Of a stretch of DNA of 6,685 nt, positions 1-5,662 are shown in pieces; the stretch's first letter is position 1; each line of letters begins with the position of its first letter. The stretch lies in the NCBI GenBank assembly GCA_023461495.1, contig JAEYLA010000307.1, positions 1 through 6,685 of the forward strand. Reading direction: 5' to 3'. The stretch comes from Bacillota bacterium. Its GTDB lineage: Bacteria > Bacillota > Clostridia > Christensenellales > CAG-138. A model generated the notes under the pieces. It ran no database searches and had not been told where the DNA came from. It saw only the letters and a program-made list of their open reading frames with translations. The translations under genes and the position numbers were made by a program.

Positions 1-851
1 CGCACAGCGGGCATATCCTCCTGATACGTGACGCCAAACCACGCGTCCTCGCTCTTGAGCACCCTTACGCTCGCCTTACGGGCACTGATCAGGTCATGCA
101 CTGCGGTGGGCAGCAGGTATTCGCACTTGAGCGGGTTTTCTTGTAATCCCTTCGTGAGGAAAGGCGGGAAGCCTGCTTCCAGCCCGCCAAACAGGCTTGG
201 GTCAAAGCCCCAGAGATTCATGGATACCGGCGTGCCCTTGGGGATGAAAATCTCCCGTCCGTTTTCTTCGTACATGCCGCCATGCGCGTATTTGCGGATG
301 CCGGAGCACTCTTTGATATGCCGCAGGTATCCGTTCTCATCCGCGGCGCAGACGCCGCGCGTCACCGTGCCGTGATCGGTCAGCGTGTTTTCCACAGAAT
401 ACCCCACCATTGCGTATTCGCCCGGCGTATGCGGCTGGCTTAAATAAGAATAGATCGATTGATAGGCGCTTCTTCCATAATAATCGTCCGCATTGATGAC
501 GGCAAACGGGCCGTCCACCACATCCTTGCAACAAAGCAGCGCATGGGCGGTGCCCCAGGGCTTATTGCGGCCTTCGGGCACAGAAAATCCCGTCGGCAGT
601 TTATCAATCTCCTGATAGGCATACACTAACTCCGCGTGCTTTGCGATGCGCGGGCCGATCACCTCATGAAAATCCTGTTCGATGGCTTTTTTGATAATGC
701 ACACAACGCGGGAGAACCCGGCCTGAATCGCATCATAAATCGAATAATCGATGATGATGTTGTTATATTCGTCCACAGGGTCAATCTGTTTGAGGCCGCC
801 ATAGCGGCTGCCCATCCCGGCGGCAAGAATAACCAAGGTCGGCTGATGCAT
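1..851 (-). CDS. Sugar-phosphate-type nucleotidyltransferase, 3' end cut by window
   Basis: Continuous reading frame of 283 codons running off the left edge, so the C-terminus is missing. The N-terminus shows the nucleotidyltransferase signature LAAGMGSRYGGLKQ (residues 9-22), with the G-x-G-S-R phosphate loop and a lysine at 21. PWGTAHAL follows at 98-105 and NADDYYG at 120-126, where the paired aspartates should bind the catalytic metal. This is the GT-A-like fold of enzymes that join an NTP to a sugar phosphate or similar acceptor in the cytoplasm. The acceptor cannot be read from the sequence. The start at 851 is supported by a GGAGGG ribosome binding site (860-865) 8 nt upstream and by the motif lying close to the N-terminus. 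It is divergent from the AEC transporter gene. Related proteins are about 300 residues long, so only a short tail is probably missing. The family call is firm and the substrate is unknown. Confidence 0.88.
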   Translation of the reverse strand, partial: MHQPTLVILAAGMGSRYGGLKQIDPVDEYNNIIIDYSIYDAIQAGFSRVVCIIKKAIEQDFHEVIGPRIAKHAELVYAYQEIDKLPTGFSVPEGRNKPWGTAHALLCCKDVVDGPFAVINADDYYGRSAYQSIYSYLSQPHTPGEYAMVGYSVENTLTDHGTVTRGVCAADENGYLRHIKECSGIRKYAHGGMYEENGREIFIPKGTPVSMNLWGFDPSLFGGLEAGFPPFLTKGLQENPLKCEYLLPTAVHDLISARKASVRVLKSEDAWFGVTYQEDMPAV

Positions 852-913
852 GCGCTTTTCCCTCCGGTTCATTGTGATCATCCAGGTGCAACGCGGTTTT
901 GACCGCAAGTATT

Positions 914-942
914 ACGATACCCCAAAGCTGCTGTAGTTGCAA
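914..942 (-). promoter_or_regulatory. Candidate promoter for the nucleotidyltransferase gene
   Basis: On the minus strand, TTGCAA (937-942) and TATCGT (914-919) are separated by 17 nt. Each matches the sigma-A consensus at four of six positions. A small perfect inverted repeat, GCGGT-tttg-ACCGC (893-906), lies just downstream and would fall in the leader or act as an operator. This is a weak call based only on pattern and spacing. Confidence 0.28.
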
Positions 943-992
943 GCCTCTTTTCCGCATATGGAGGTAACACATGAGGCCCTCCTCAAAAAATA

Positions 993-1001
993 TGTTATAC
1001 T
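993..1001 (+). promoter_or_regulatory. Extended -10 promoter for the AEC transporter/editing-protein operon
   Basis: TGTTATACT has the TGn motif directly before TATACT (996-1001), the form of an extended -10 element. No good -35 box is found at 16-18 nt, which extended -10 promoters tolerate. Transcription would start near 1008, giving a leader of about 47 nt before the ATG at 1055. Confidence 0.45.
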
Positions 1002-1054
1002 GTGTAGGAACGTCCGTATTCATGCAACAACCCTACAAAGCGGGGAGGATACCC

Positions 1055-2005
1055 ATGCAAGAAAGCTTCCTTCTTTCCCTGAATATTGTACTTCCGCTGT
1101 TTTTGATGATGGCAGCCGGCTACATGCTCCGGTGGTGGCTCAAGCTCCCGGCGAACTGGGGGGAAACCACAAACAAGCTGGTGTTCCGCCTGTTTATGCC
1201 ATTGCTGCTGTTCCGCAATATGGTGGAGAGCGACCTTTCCCCGCTCCTGACGCCAAGCACGCTTTTGCTAATCGCGTTCTGCGTGGCGGCAGTCGTCGTC
1301 ACGTTTCTTCTATTATATGCGCTGGTTCCCCGGCTGGAGCCGGAAAACGCACGGCGCGGCGTCATTATACAGGGCATCTTTCGTTCCAACATGGCGCTGT
1401 TCGGCATCCCTGTCGCGATCTCGCTCTATGGAGAGGGGAATATCCCCATTGTGGCGGTGCTCATCTCCTTTATGATTCCGCTGTTCAACATCCTTGCCGT
1501 ACTTTCCTTAAAGCTGTTTGACGGGTGCAAGCCAAAGGCCTCGGATATTATAAAGACCATCGTGACAAACCCGCTGATCATTGCCATCGTCCTGGGCCTT
1601 CTCATCAACATTCTGGGGGTCACGCTCCCTTCCGCCATCAAAAAGGCGGCGTGGGCAATCGGTGATTGCGCAACGCCCGTCTCCTTCCTTGTGCTGGGCG
1701 CATCCTTTATGTTTGCCTCCGCCGCAAAAAACCGCCGCGCGCTGACCTTCTGCGTGCTTGCAAGACTTCTCTTCATGCCGCTCTTTTGGCTCAGCCTCTG
1801 CATACTCCTTGGCTTCCGCGGGCAGCATCTTTTTGCGGCAATGATGATGCTCACTCCGCCGACCGCCGTGAGCAGTTACCCAATGGCCTGCGCCATGAAC
1901 GGGGACGGGCAGCTTGCAAGCGAAATCGTGGTGTTTACCTCCGCGCTTTCGATTGCGAGCATGTTCCTGTGGATTTTTTCCTTCCGCGCGCTGGGCTGGA
2001 TTTGA
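1055..2005 (+). CDS. AEC-family transporter (auxin efflux carrier-like membrane permease)
   Basis: A 316-residue, very hydrophobic protein with about ten membrane-spanning segments in two halves, the usual size and layout of the AEC family. Family-typical stretches are NKLVFRLFMPLLLFRNM in the first half, FRSNMALFGIPVA before the middle, TNPLIIAIVLGLL, TPVSFLVLGASF, and near the C-terminus a PPTAVSSYPMA segment followed by an acidic GDGQLASE turn and the last helices. AEC proteins move organic anions or amino-acid-like substrates across the cytoplasmic membrane, and the substrate cannot be predicted here. The frame is open from 971, but the start at 1055 is chosen because GGGGAGG (1042-1048) lies 6 nt upstream and the protein then begins directly at the first membrane helix. 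The alanyl-tRNA editing gene follows 44 nt after the stop, so the two are probably cotranscribed. Confidence 0.9.
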   Translation: MQESFLLSLNIVLPLFLMMAAGYMLRWWLKLPANWGETTNKLVFRLFMPLLLFRNMVESDLSPLLTPSTLLLIAFCVAAVVVTFLLLYALVPRLEPENARRGVIIQGIFRSNMALFGIPVAISLYGEGNIPIVAVLISFMIPLFNILAVLSLKLFDGCKPKASDIIKTIVTNPLIIAIVLGLLINILGVTLPSAIKKAAWAIGDCATPVSFLVLGASFMFASAAKNRRALTFCVLARLLFMPLFWLSLCILLGFRGQHLFAAMMMLTPPTAVSSYPMACAMNGDGQLASEIVVFTSALSIASMFLWIFSFRALGWI

Positions 2006-2049
2006 TAAAAGAAGCCGCAAAGCATTTTTACGAAAGAGGAGACCCTGAT

Positions 2050-3255
2050 ATGACACAAAAGTCCTATTTGAACGATAGTTATGTAACGCGCATCCAGGCG
2101 CATGTCATTGCCTGCACGCCCGTGGACGGCGGATTTGACGTAGAGCTTGACGAAACCGTGCTCTTCCCCACCGGCGGCGGACAGCCGCACGATACCGGCA
2201 GCATCGGCGGCATTGCCGTGACGGATGTTATGGAGGACGGCGAACGGGTGCTCCACCGCACCAAGGAATCCATTGTGGTCGGCTCCGCCGTGGAGGTGCT
2301 CGTCGATTGGCCGCGCCGGTTTGACCACATGCAGCAGCACTCCGGCGAACACATCCTGTCCTTTGCCGCAAAGGCGCTTTTTGATGCGACCAACGTCGGC
2401 TTCCATATGGCGGCAAGCTACTGCACGCTTGACCTTGACAAGGCGCTCTCCCCGGAGGACGTCGCACGGCTTGAGCGCCGCACGAATGAGTTTGTTTATG
2501 CCAGCCTGCCCGTTACCCTGACGTATGTGGAGGCGGAGGAGCTCGATAAGCTGCAATTAAGAAAGGTGGCCGCAGGCCTTACGGGCACAGTCCGTATCGT
2601 CGCCATGCCGGGCGGGGACAGCTGCACCTGCTGCGGCACGCATGTAAGGGCCACGGGTGAAATCGGCCTTGTCAAGGTAACGGCGCATGAGCATTACAAG
2701 GGCGGCGAGCGCCTCACCTTCTCCTGCGGCGCACGCGCGCTTCTTGCCGCGCAGGAGCAGCAGCGCATCGTGGATACATTTGCAAGAAACTTCTCCTGCA
2801 AGGCGGAGGACGCCATTGACGCGCTTACAAAGCTTCAGCAGGAGGCAAACGCCCTCCGCCGCGAAAACAAGGCGCTCTATCAAAAGGTATCGGGTTATCT
2901 TGCCGTCGCGCTTGCAAAGGAAGCTGCCTCTATCGGCAAGCGCAGGCTCATCGTCCGTCTGGTGGAAGAGTTGCCCGGCACGCAACTGCGCCCCCTTGCC
3001 CTGAAGCTCTGCGAGGAGAGCGGCACGCTTGCCTTATTGCTTGCGGCGGAAAACGGACAAATACAGTATGTTCTTGCTGCAAGCGCAACTGCGGGGCTTG
3101 ATATGGGCGAGCTCGCCCAGGTCGTCAACACCGCGCTTTCCGGGCGCGGCGGCGGGCGCGGCACGCTCGCGCAGGGCAGCGCCAAGGATACGCCCGCCGC
3201 ACGCGAAGCAATCTCGGGAATTCAGAACTACCTTGGCCAGCGCTTGAAAAAATGA
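2050..3255 (+). CDS. Alanyl-tRNA editing protein, AlaX type with DHHA1 domain
   Basis: A 401-residue, stand-alone relative of the alanyl-tRNA synthetase editing region. It should hydrolyse Ser-tRNA(Ala) or Gly-tRNA(Ala) in the cytoplasm and so prevent mistranslation at alanine codons. TGGGQP (residues 41-46) marks the N-terminal barrel. The zinc site is visible as H97-SGE-H101 within QQHSGEHIL and C194-CGT-H198, the HxxxH and CxxxH ligand pairs of this family. A helical, charged, probably coiled-coil stretch (about 255-310) links to a C-terminal DHHA1-like domain with the glycine-rich GRGGGRG loop (365-371). The synthetase catalytic domain is absent. The frame is open 128 codons further upstream inside the transporter gene, but GAGGAG (2036-2041) 8 nt before ATG 2050 and the family-typical N-terminus fix the start. 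Length matches the long AlaX forms. It is the second gene of the transporter operon and ends before a strong hairpin. Confidence 0.93.
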   Translation: MTQKSYLNDSYVTRIQAHVIACTPVDGGFDVELDETVLFPTGGGQPHDTGSIGGIAVTDVMEDGERVLHRTKESIVVGSAVEVLVDWPRRFDHMQQHSGEHILSFAAKALFDATNVGFHMAASYCTLDLDKALSPEDVARLERRTNEFVYASLPVTLTYVEAEELDKLQLRKVAAGLTGTVRIVAMPGGDSCTCCGTHVRATGEIGLVKVTAHEHYKGGERLTFSCGARALLAAQEQQRIVDTFARNFSCKAEDAIDALTKLQQEANALRRENKALYQKVSGYLAVALAKEAASIGKRRLIVRLVEELPGTQLRPLALKLCEESGTLALLLAAENGQIQYVLAASATAGLDMGELAQVVNTALSGRGGGRGTLAQGSAKDTPAAREAISGIQNYLGQRLKK

Positions 3256-3285
3256 AGCAACGGAGCAGGGTGCAGCAGCCCCACA

Positions 3286-3304
3286 GATATGCCATAGGCA
3301 TATC
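3286..3304. repeat. Short perfect inverted repeat (8-bp arms, 3-nt loop)
   Basis: GATATGCC (3286-3293) and GGCATATC (3297-3304) are exact reverse complements around ATA. It lies about 30 nt after the editing-protein stop and before the terminator. It has no U-tract of its own, so it is not itself a terminator. It might protect the 3' end of the mRNA or bind a protein, and the function is unknown. Confidence 0.5.
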
Positions 3305-3317
3305 CATGACATAGAAA

Positions 3318-3343
3318 AAGAGCCTCCCGCAAAGGAGGCTCTT
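3318..3343. terminator. Bidirectional intrinsic terminator between convergent genes
   Basis: Perfect 10-bp stem AAGAGCCTCC / GGAGGCTCTT with loop CGCAAA. On the plus strand it is followed by a moderately T-rich run (TTATTGTTG) and ends the transporter/editing-protein operon. On the minus strand it is followed by CTTTTTC, so it can also stop transcripts of the oxidoreductase gene arriving from the right. Confidence 0.8.
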
Positions 3344-3536
3344 ATTGTTGCTTCAACACGATCGGGGTGTTTTAACAACTCTTATTTGCACTTTTAGTAT
3401 ACCAAAGACATCCGATGCATTCATCACAAAATCATTACGTTTTCAATAAGGTTTTCTAATAATACTTTGTCCAAATCCGCGGAAATCGCCGGATTGTTTG
3501 TGACCAAATCTCTTTTTGTAACAAATTACGTAATAA
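3344..3536. other. AT-rich intergenic stretch, no gene seen
   Basis: About 190 bases between the terminator hairpin and the oxidoreductase stop codon, clearly richer in A+T than the flanking genes. I see no ribosome binding site with a credible start codon, no RNA signature and no long repeat. A weak 5-bp hairpin, AACAC/GTGTT (3355-3371), followed by TTT could be a minor second terminator. The region would be the 3' untranslated part of the minus-strand oxidoreductase transcript. Confidence 0.5.
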
Positions 3537-4172
3537 CTACATGGAAACGACCGTAATGCGCTCCTTGATATGCGCCCCTTTCTCAGCCTCATCCAGCATG
3601 GCAATGGCATAATCCGCATAACTGATTTCGCTTTTGCCTGCGCTGTTTATCAAAAGCACATCCGAACCGATGCGGTAACGTCCCGTCCGCTCGCCATCTG
3701 CATCGAAAAAGGCAGGAGGGCTCACAAACGTCCACCTGACATCGTCATACTGCCGCAATGCTTCAAAGCCTGCCATCATGCTGCTTGCAAGCGGCTTCCA
3801 ATCCTCCGGAAAACCCGGCGTTTCCAGCACGCGCAGTGTACGTGTTTCATCCGCATACAGACTCCCCGCACCGCCAACCACCATAAGGCGGTTGGGCTGA
3901 TTGCGCAAAAGCTTTGCCAGATGCTCCATCGTCTTCTGATACAGATGCAGTTCTTCAGGCGCCCATACGCCAAACGCATCGATAATAACGTCCTGCTCTT
4001 TCAGATCTGCATAGGTCAGGCTTAGGATATCCTTTTCAATCACGCGAACATTGGGTTCAGCGAGCTTGGAGGCATTGCGCACAATGGCCGTAACTTCGTG
4101 TCCGCGCCCAAGCGCCTCCTTTACAAGCAGCCTGCCCTGTTTTCCCGTAGCTCCAATCACCGCTATCTTCAT
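3537..4172 (-). CDS. NAD(P)-binding oxidoreductase, YwnB/COG2910-like (atypical SDR fold)
   Basis: A 211-residue cytoplasmic protein with an N-terminal Rossmann motif MKIAVIGATGKQG (GATGKQG at residues 7-13). The following strand ends in IVRN, where R32 may contact the NADP phosphate. Other family features are DVIIDAFG (61-68) and LMVVGGAGSLY (96-106). The tyrosine-xxx-lysine pair of classical short-chain dehydrogenases is not evident, as in NmrA-like and putative NADH-flavin reductase relatives. The substrate is unknown. The frame is open to 4199, but ATG 4172 is chosen because AAGGAGGAG lies about 5-7 nt upstream and the Rossmann strand starts at once. The gene is transcribed divergently from the HxlR regulator across a 142-bp spacer containing a perfect palindrome, and in many bacteria such a neighbour is the regulator's target. 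Its transcript probably ends at the two-way terminator at 3318-3343. Confidence 0.85.
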   Translation of the reverse strand: MKIAVIGATGKQGRLLVKEALGRGHEVTAIVRNASKLAEPNVRVIEKDILSLTYADLKEQDVIIDAFGVWAPEELHLYQKTMEHLAKLLRNQPNRLMVVGGAGSLYADETRTLRVLETPGFPEDWKPLASSMMAGFEALRQYDDVRWTFVSPPAFFDADGERTGRYRIGSDVLLINSAGKSEISYADYAIAMLDEAEKGAHIKERITVVSM

Positions 4173-4263
4173 AATATCTCCTCCTTTTAATTCCTGCATT
4201 GCATGCCGCAGCTTTTAAGAGTATAATGCAGCTGTAGCGATATAATGTAAAGTAAGCACAAAT

Positions 4264-4292
4264 TTGTTCCGTAGTATCCGATCGGATACTAT
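4264..4292 (+). promoter_or_regulatory. Probable promoter of the HxlR regulator gene
   Basis: TTGTTC (4264-4269) and TACTAT (4287-4292) are exactly 17 nt apart. The -10 hexamer and most of the spacer lie within the 20-bp palindrome, so a protein bound there would block RNA polymerase. Transcription would start near 4299, about 16 nt before the ATG. An alternative with better -10 agreement, TTGCAT (4199-4204) and TATAAT (4222-4227), also 17 nt apart, would give a leader of about 80 nt passing through the palindrome. Confidence 0.45.
4272..4291. promoter_or_regulatory. Perfect 20-bp palindrome, likely HxlR operator
   Basis: The half-site TAGTATCCGA (4272-4281) is followed directly by its exact reverse complement (4282-4291), with no mismatch. 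It sits in the spacer between the oxidoreductase and the HxlR regulator, overlapping the regulator's likely -10 box. HxlR proteins bind as dimers to inverted repeats near their own genes, so autoregulation and control of the divergent gene are the natural reading. The binding itself is inference. Confidence 0.65.
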
Positions 4293-4314
4293 TGTGATAA
4301 ACAGGCGGTTTAAT

Positions 4315-4668
4315 ATGAAACAGCAAAAAGAATTGCCCGCGTGTCCCGTCAAGGCAACGCTCGGCCTGATTGGAGATAAATGGACGGCTCTCATCATCAA
4401 TGAGTTGCTGAACGGCACCAGGCGCTTTGGTGAACTAAAAAAAGCGCTGAATCCTATTACTCAGAAGGTACTCACCGCGCATTTACGCGCCATGGAGGAA
4501 AATGCACTTGTAGCGCGCAAGGTATATGCCGAAGTGCCGCCGCGGGTAGAATATACGCTCACACCTACCGGATACAGCCTGCAGGCCATACTGGACGCCA
4601 TGATGGACTGGGGCACGCAGTACCAGAAGGATCGCCGCAAGGAAATGGACCAGGCGGCCAGGCGCTAA
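4315..4668 (+). CDS. HxlR-family winged-helix transcriptional regulator
   Basis: A 117-residue DNA-binding protein of normal HxlR length. The opening CPVKATLGLIGDKWTALIINEL (C10 to about residue 31) is the family signature. It is followed by the recognition-helix region GTRRFGELKKALNPITQKVLTAHLRAMEENALVARKVY and the beta-wing VPPRVEYTLTPTGYSL. C10 is the only cysteine, and in related regulators such as YodB the N-terminal cysteine senses quinones, aldehydes or oxidants. ATG 4315 is taken as the start because the frame upstream (open from 4264) does not resemble the family. The ribosome binding site before it is weak (AGGCGG, 4303-4308), and an in-frame GTG at 4294 is a less likely alternative. 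The gene is divergent from the oxidoreductase and probably represses itself and that gene through the palindrome at 4272-4291. It ends before a strong two-way terminator. Confidence 0.92.
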   Translation: MKQQKELPACPVKATLGLIGDKWTALIINELLNGTRRFGELKKALNPITQKVLTAHLRAMEENALVARKVYAEVPPRVEYTLTPTGYSLQAILDAMMDWGTQYQKDRRKEMDQAARR

Positions 4669-4713
4669 AAATCACGCCGGGTTATGCACAGAACGTGCAC
4701 GCCCGCTGTAAAT

Positions 4714-4740
4714 AAAAAAAGAGCCTGAGGCCCTTTTTTT
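4714..4740. terminator. Bidirectional intrinsic terminator between HxlR gene and nitroreductase gene
   Basis: A short GAGCC-TGA-GGCCC stem (one A-C mismatch) is extended by seven A on the left and seven or eight T on the right. Both strands therefore have a hairpin followed by a U-run. It lies 45 nt past the HxlR stop and 8 nt past the nitroreductase stop, serving both convergent genes. A small hairpin TGCAC/GTGCA (4685-4699) lies just upstream. Confidence 0.85.
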
Positions 4741-4748
4741 TCATTTCA

Positions 4749-5276
4749 TCAACCGCCCTGCCGCCAGGTATCGTAATGGACGATTTCATCGAGCGGCTTG
4801 CGCGGGGTGGGCGACGGCGTTTCATCCGCATATCCGAGCGGCGTCAGGCCCACGATTTTAATTTCCTTTGGCAGGCGCAGCACGTTCCGTACGGGATATT
4901 CCGCAAACGTGCCAACCCAGCAGGTGGAAAGCCCCTCGTTGGCGGCGGCGAGCATGATATGCTCCATCGCGATGGCGCAATCCGCCATATAGTATTCCTT
5001 GCCGCCGGTCACGCCGCTGTCCGAAGGATCAGCGCACACGGCGATAGCGCAGGGCGCTTTTTCAAAGCACTCGCTGCTGGGGTTGCCAACCATTTCGCCC
5101 AGCATCTTTTTCACATCCGGATCGCGCACGACAACAAAGCGCCAGCACTGCCGGTTCATCCAGGAGGGCGCTTTTCTGCCCGCTTCCAGAATCCGCTGCA
5201 GCGCGGCGTCCTCAACGGGCGTTTCTTGATAGACGCGCACGCTGCGTCGGGCGCTTAACACATCGTAAAAATCCAT
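4749..5276 (-). CDS. Nitroreductase-family FMN-dependent oxidoreductase
   Basis: A 175-residue protein of the compact nitroreductase family, which act as FMN-bound dimers in the cytoplasm and transfer electrons from NAD(P)H to nitro compounds, quinones or unknown substrates. Family marks are the N-terminal RRSVRVY (residues 10-16), which contacts the FMN phosphate; APSWMNRQCWRFVVV (36-50); the central helix with MADCAIAMEHIMLAA; GLSTCWVGTF (115-124); and the C-terminal LGYADETPSPTPRKPLDEIV. Position 44 is cysteine where many relatives have proline (NxQPW), probably a subfamily trait. The start is supported by AGAGG (5283-5287) 6 nt upstream. It lies only 28 nt downstream of the mature 3' end of RNase P RNA, on the same strand, with no obvious promoter between, so it may depend on readthrough from the rnpB transcript. 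Its physiological substrate is unknown. Confidence 0.92.
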   Translation of the reverse strand: MDFYDVLSARRSVRVYQETPVEDAALQRILEAGRKAPSWMNRQCWRFVVVRDPDVKKMLGEMVGNPSSECFEKAPCAIAVCADPSDSGVTGGKEYYMADCAIAMEHIMLAAANEGLSTCWVGTFAEYPVRNVLRLPKEIKIVGLTPLGYADETPSPTPRKPLDEIVHYDTWRQGG

Positions 5277-5304
5277 AGGGTACCTCTTTTCAAAAACAAA
5301 ATGA

Positions 5305-5646
5305 TTGCGAGCAAGCCATAAGCCGAGTTCTGTCTAAGGATGACCATCTATCTTGGCTTACAGTTGCCTGTAAGCTCCAGCGATTACGGGGAGCGTGGCG
5401 GGCAGCCATTAAATGCTCCCATTCCAATCTTGCACCGGGTGGGGTTTACAGAGCGGACAAGTCGCCATGCCGCTGGTGAGCTCTTACCTCGCCTTTCCAT
5501 CCTTACCTGCTAAAAAGCAGGCGGTTTCTTTCTGTTGCACTTTCCTTGGAGTCGCCTCCACCGGGTATTACCCGGCACCTTGCCCTGCGGTGCTCGGACT
5601 TTCCTCATCCGCACTTGTCGGACGCGGTCATCTGTCTTACTCGCAA
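5305..5646 (-). ncRNA. rnpB: RNase P RNA, bacterial type A
   Basis: The catalytic RNA that removes the 5' leader of tRNA precursors. About 342 nt on the minus strand. The 5' segment TTGCGAGTAAG (5636-5646) pairs with the 3' segment CTTGCTCGCAA (5305-5315) as helix P1, with one G-U pair, and could extend by one more A-U pair. Conserved blocks are GAGGAAAGTCC (5596-5606), AGAAACCGCC before the AGCAGG hairpin, GGTAAGAGCTCACC (5475-5488), AAACCCCACCCGG, and ACAGAACTCGGCTTA (5319-5333). These give the P4 core and the type A layout. The region normally forming L15 reads CCCGTAATCGCTGGAGC (5374-5390) instead of the familiar GGGUAGG form. The gene begins 16 nt after the zinc-ribbon stop codon. A T-rich run (TTTTGTTTTTG on the minus strand, 5291-5301) follows its 3' end without a local hairpin. 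Boundaries are from P1 pairing and may be off by a few nucleotides. Confidence 0.96.
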
Positions 5647-5662
5647 TATCATTTTTCCTAAA

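Noticed and set aside
937..1521. 194-codon plus-strand frame overlapping the transporter gene
   Set aside because: It is out of frame with the well-supported transporter. Its product is rich in H, R and P with no family motif and no ribosome binding site.
1666..2049. Upstream extension of the alanyl-tRNA editing frame by 128 codons
   Set aside because: It overlaps the AEC transporter gene in another frame, its product does not resemble any editing domain, and a good ribosome binding site precedes ATG 2050.
2006..2049. T-box or riboswitch before the tRNA editing gene
   Set aside because: The 44-nt gap is too short and has no conserved T-box sequence or terminator hairpin.
1876..2556. 226-codon minus-strand frame
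   Set aside because: Antisense to the transporter end and the editing-protein start. No motif, and both sense genes are well supported.
3344..3536. Possible small gene, attachment site or riboswitch in the AT-rich gap
   Set aside because: No start with a ribosome binding site, no duplicated ends and no structured RNA signature could be found by reading both strands.
4776..5258. 160-codon plus-strand frame opposite the nitroreductase
   Set aside because: Mirror of the nitroreductase coding sequence, with arginine- and histidine-rich composition and no ribosome binding site.
5413..5661. 82-codon plus-strand frame
   Set aside because: It lies almost wholly within the antisense of RNase P RNA, so the open frame is incidental.
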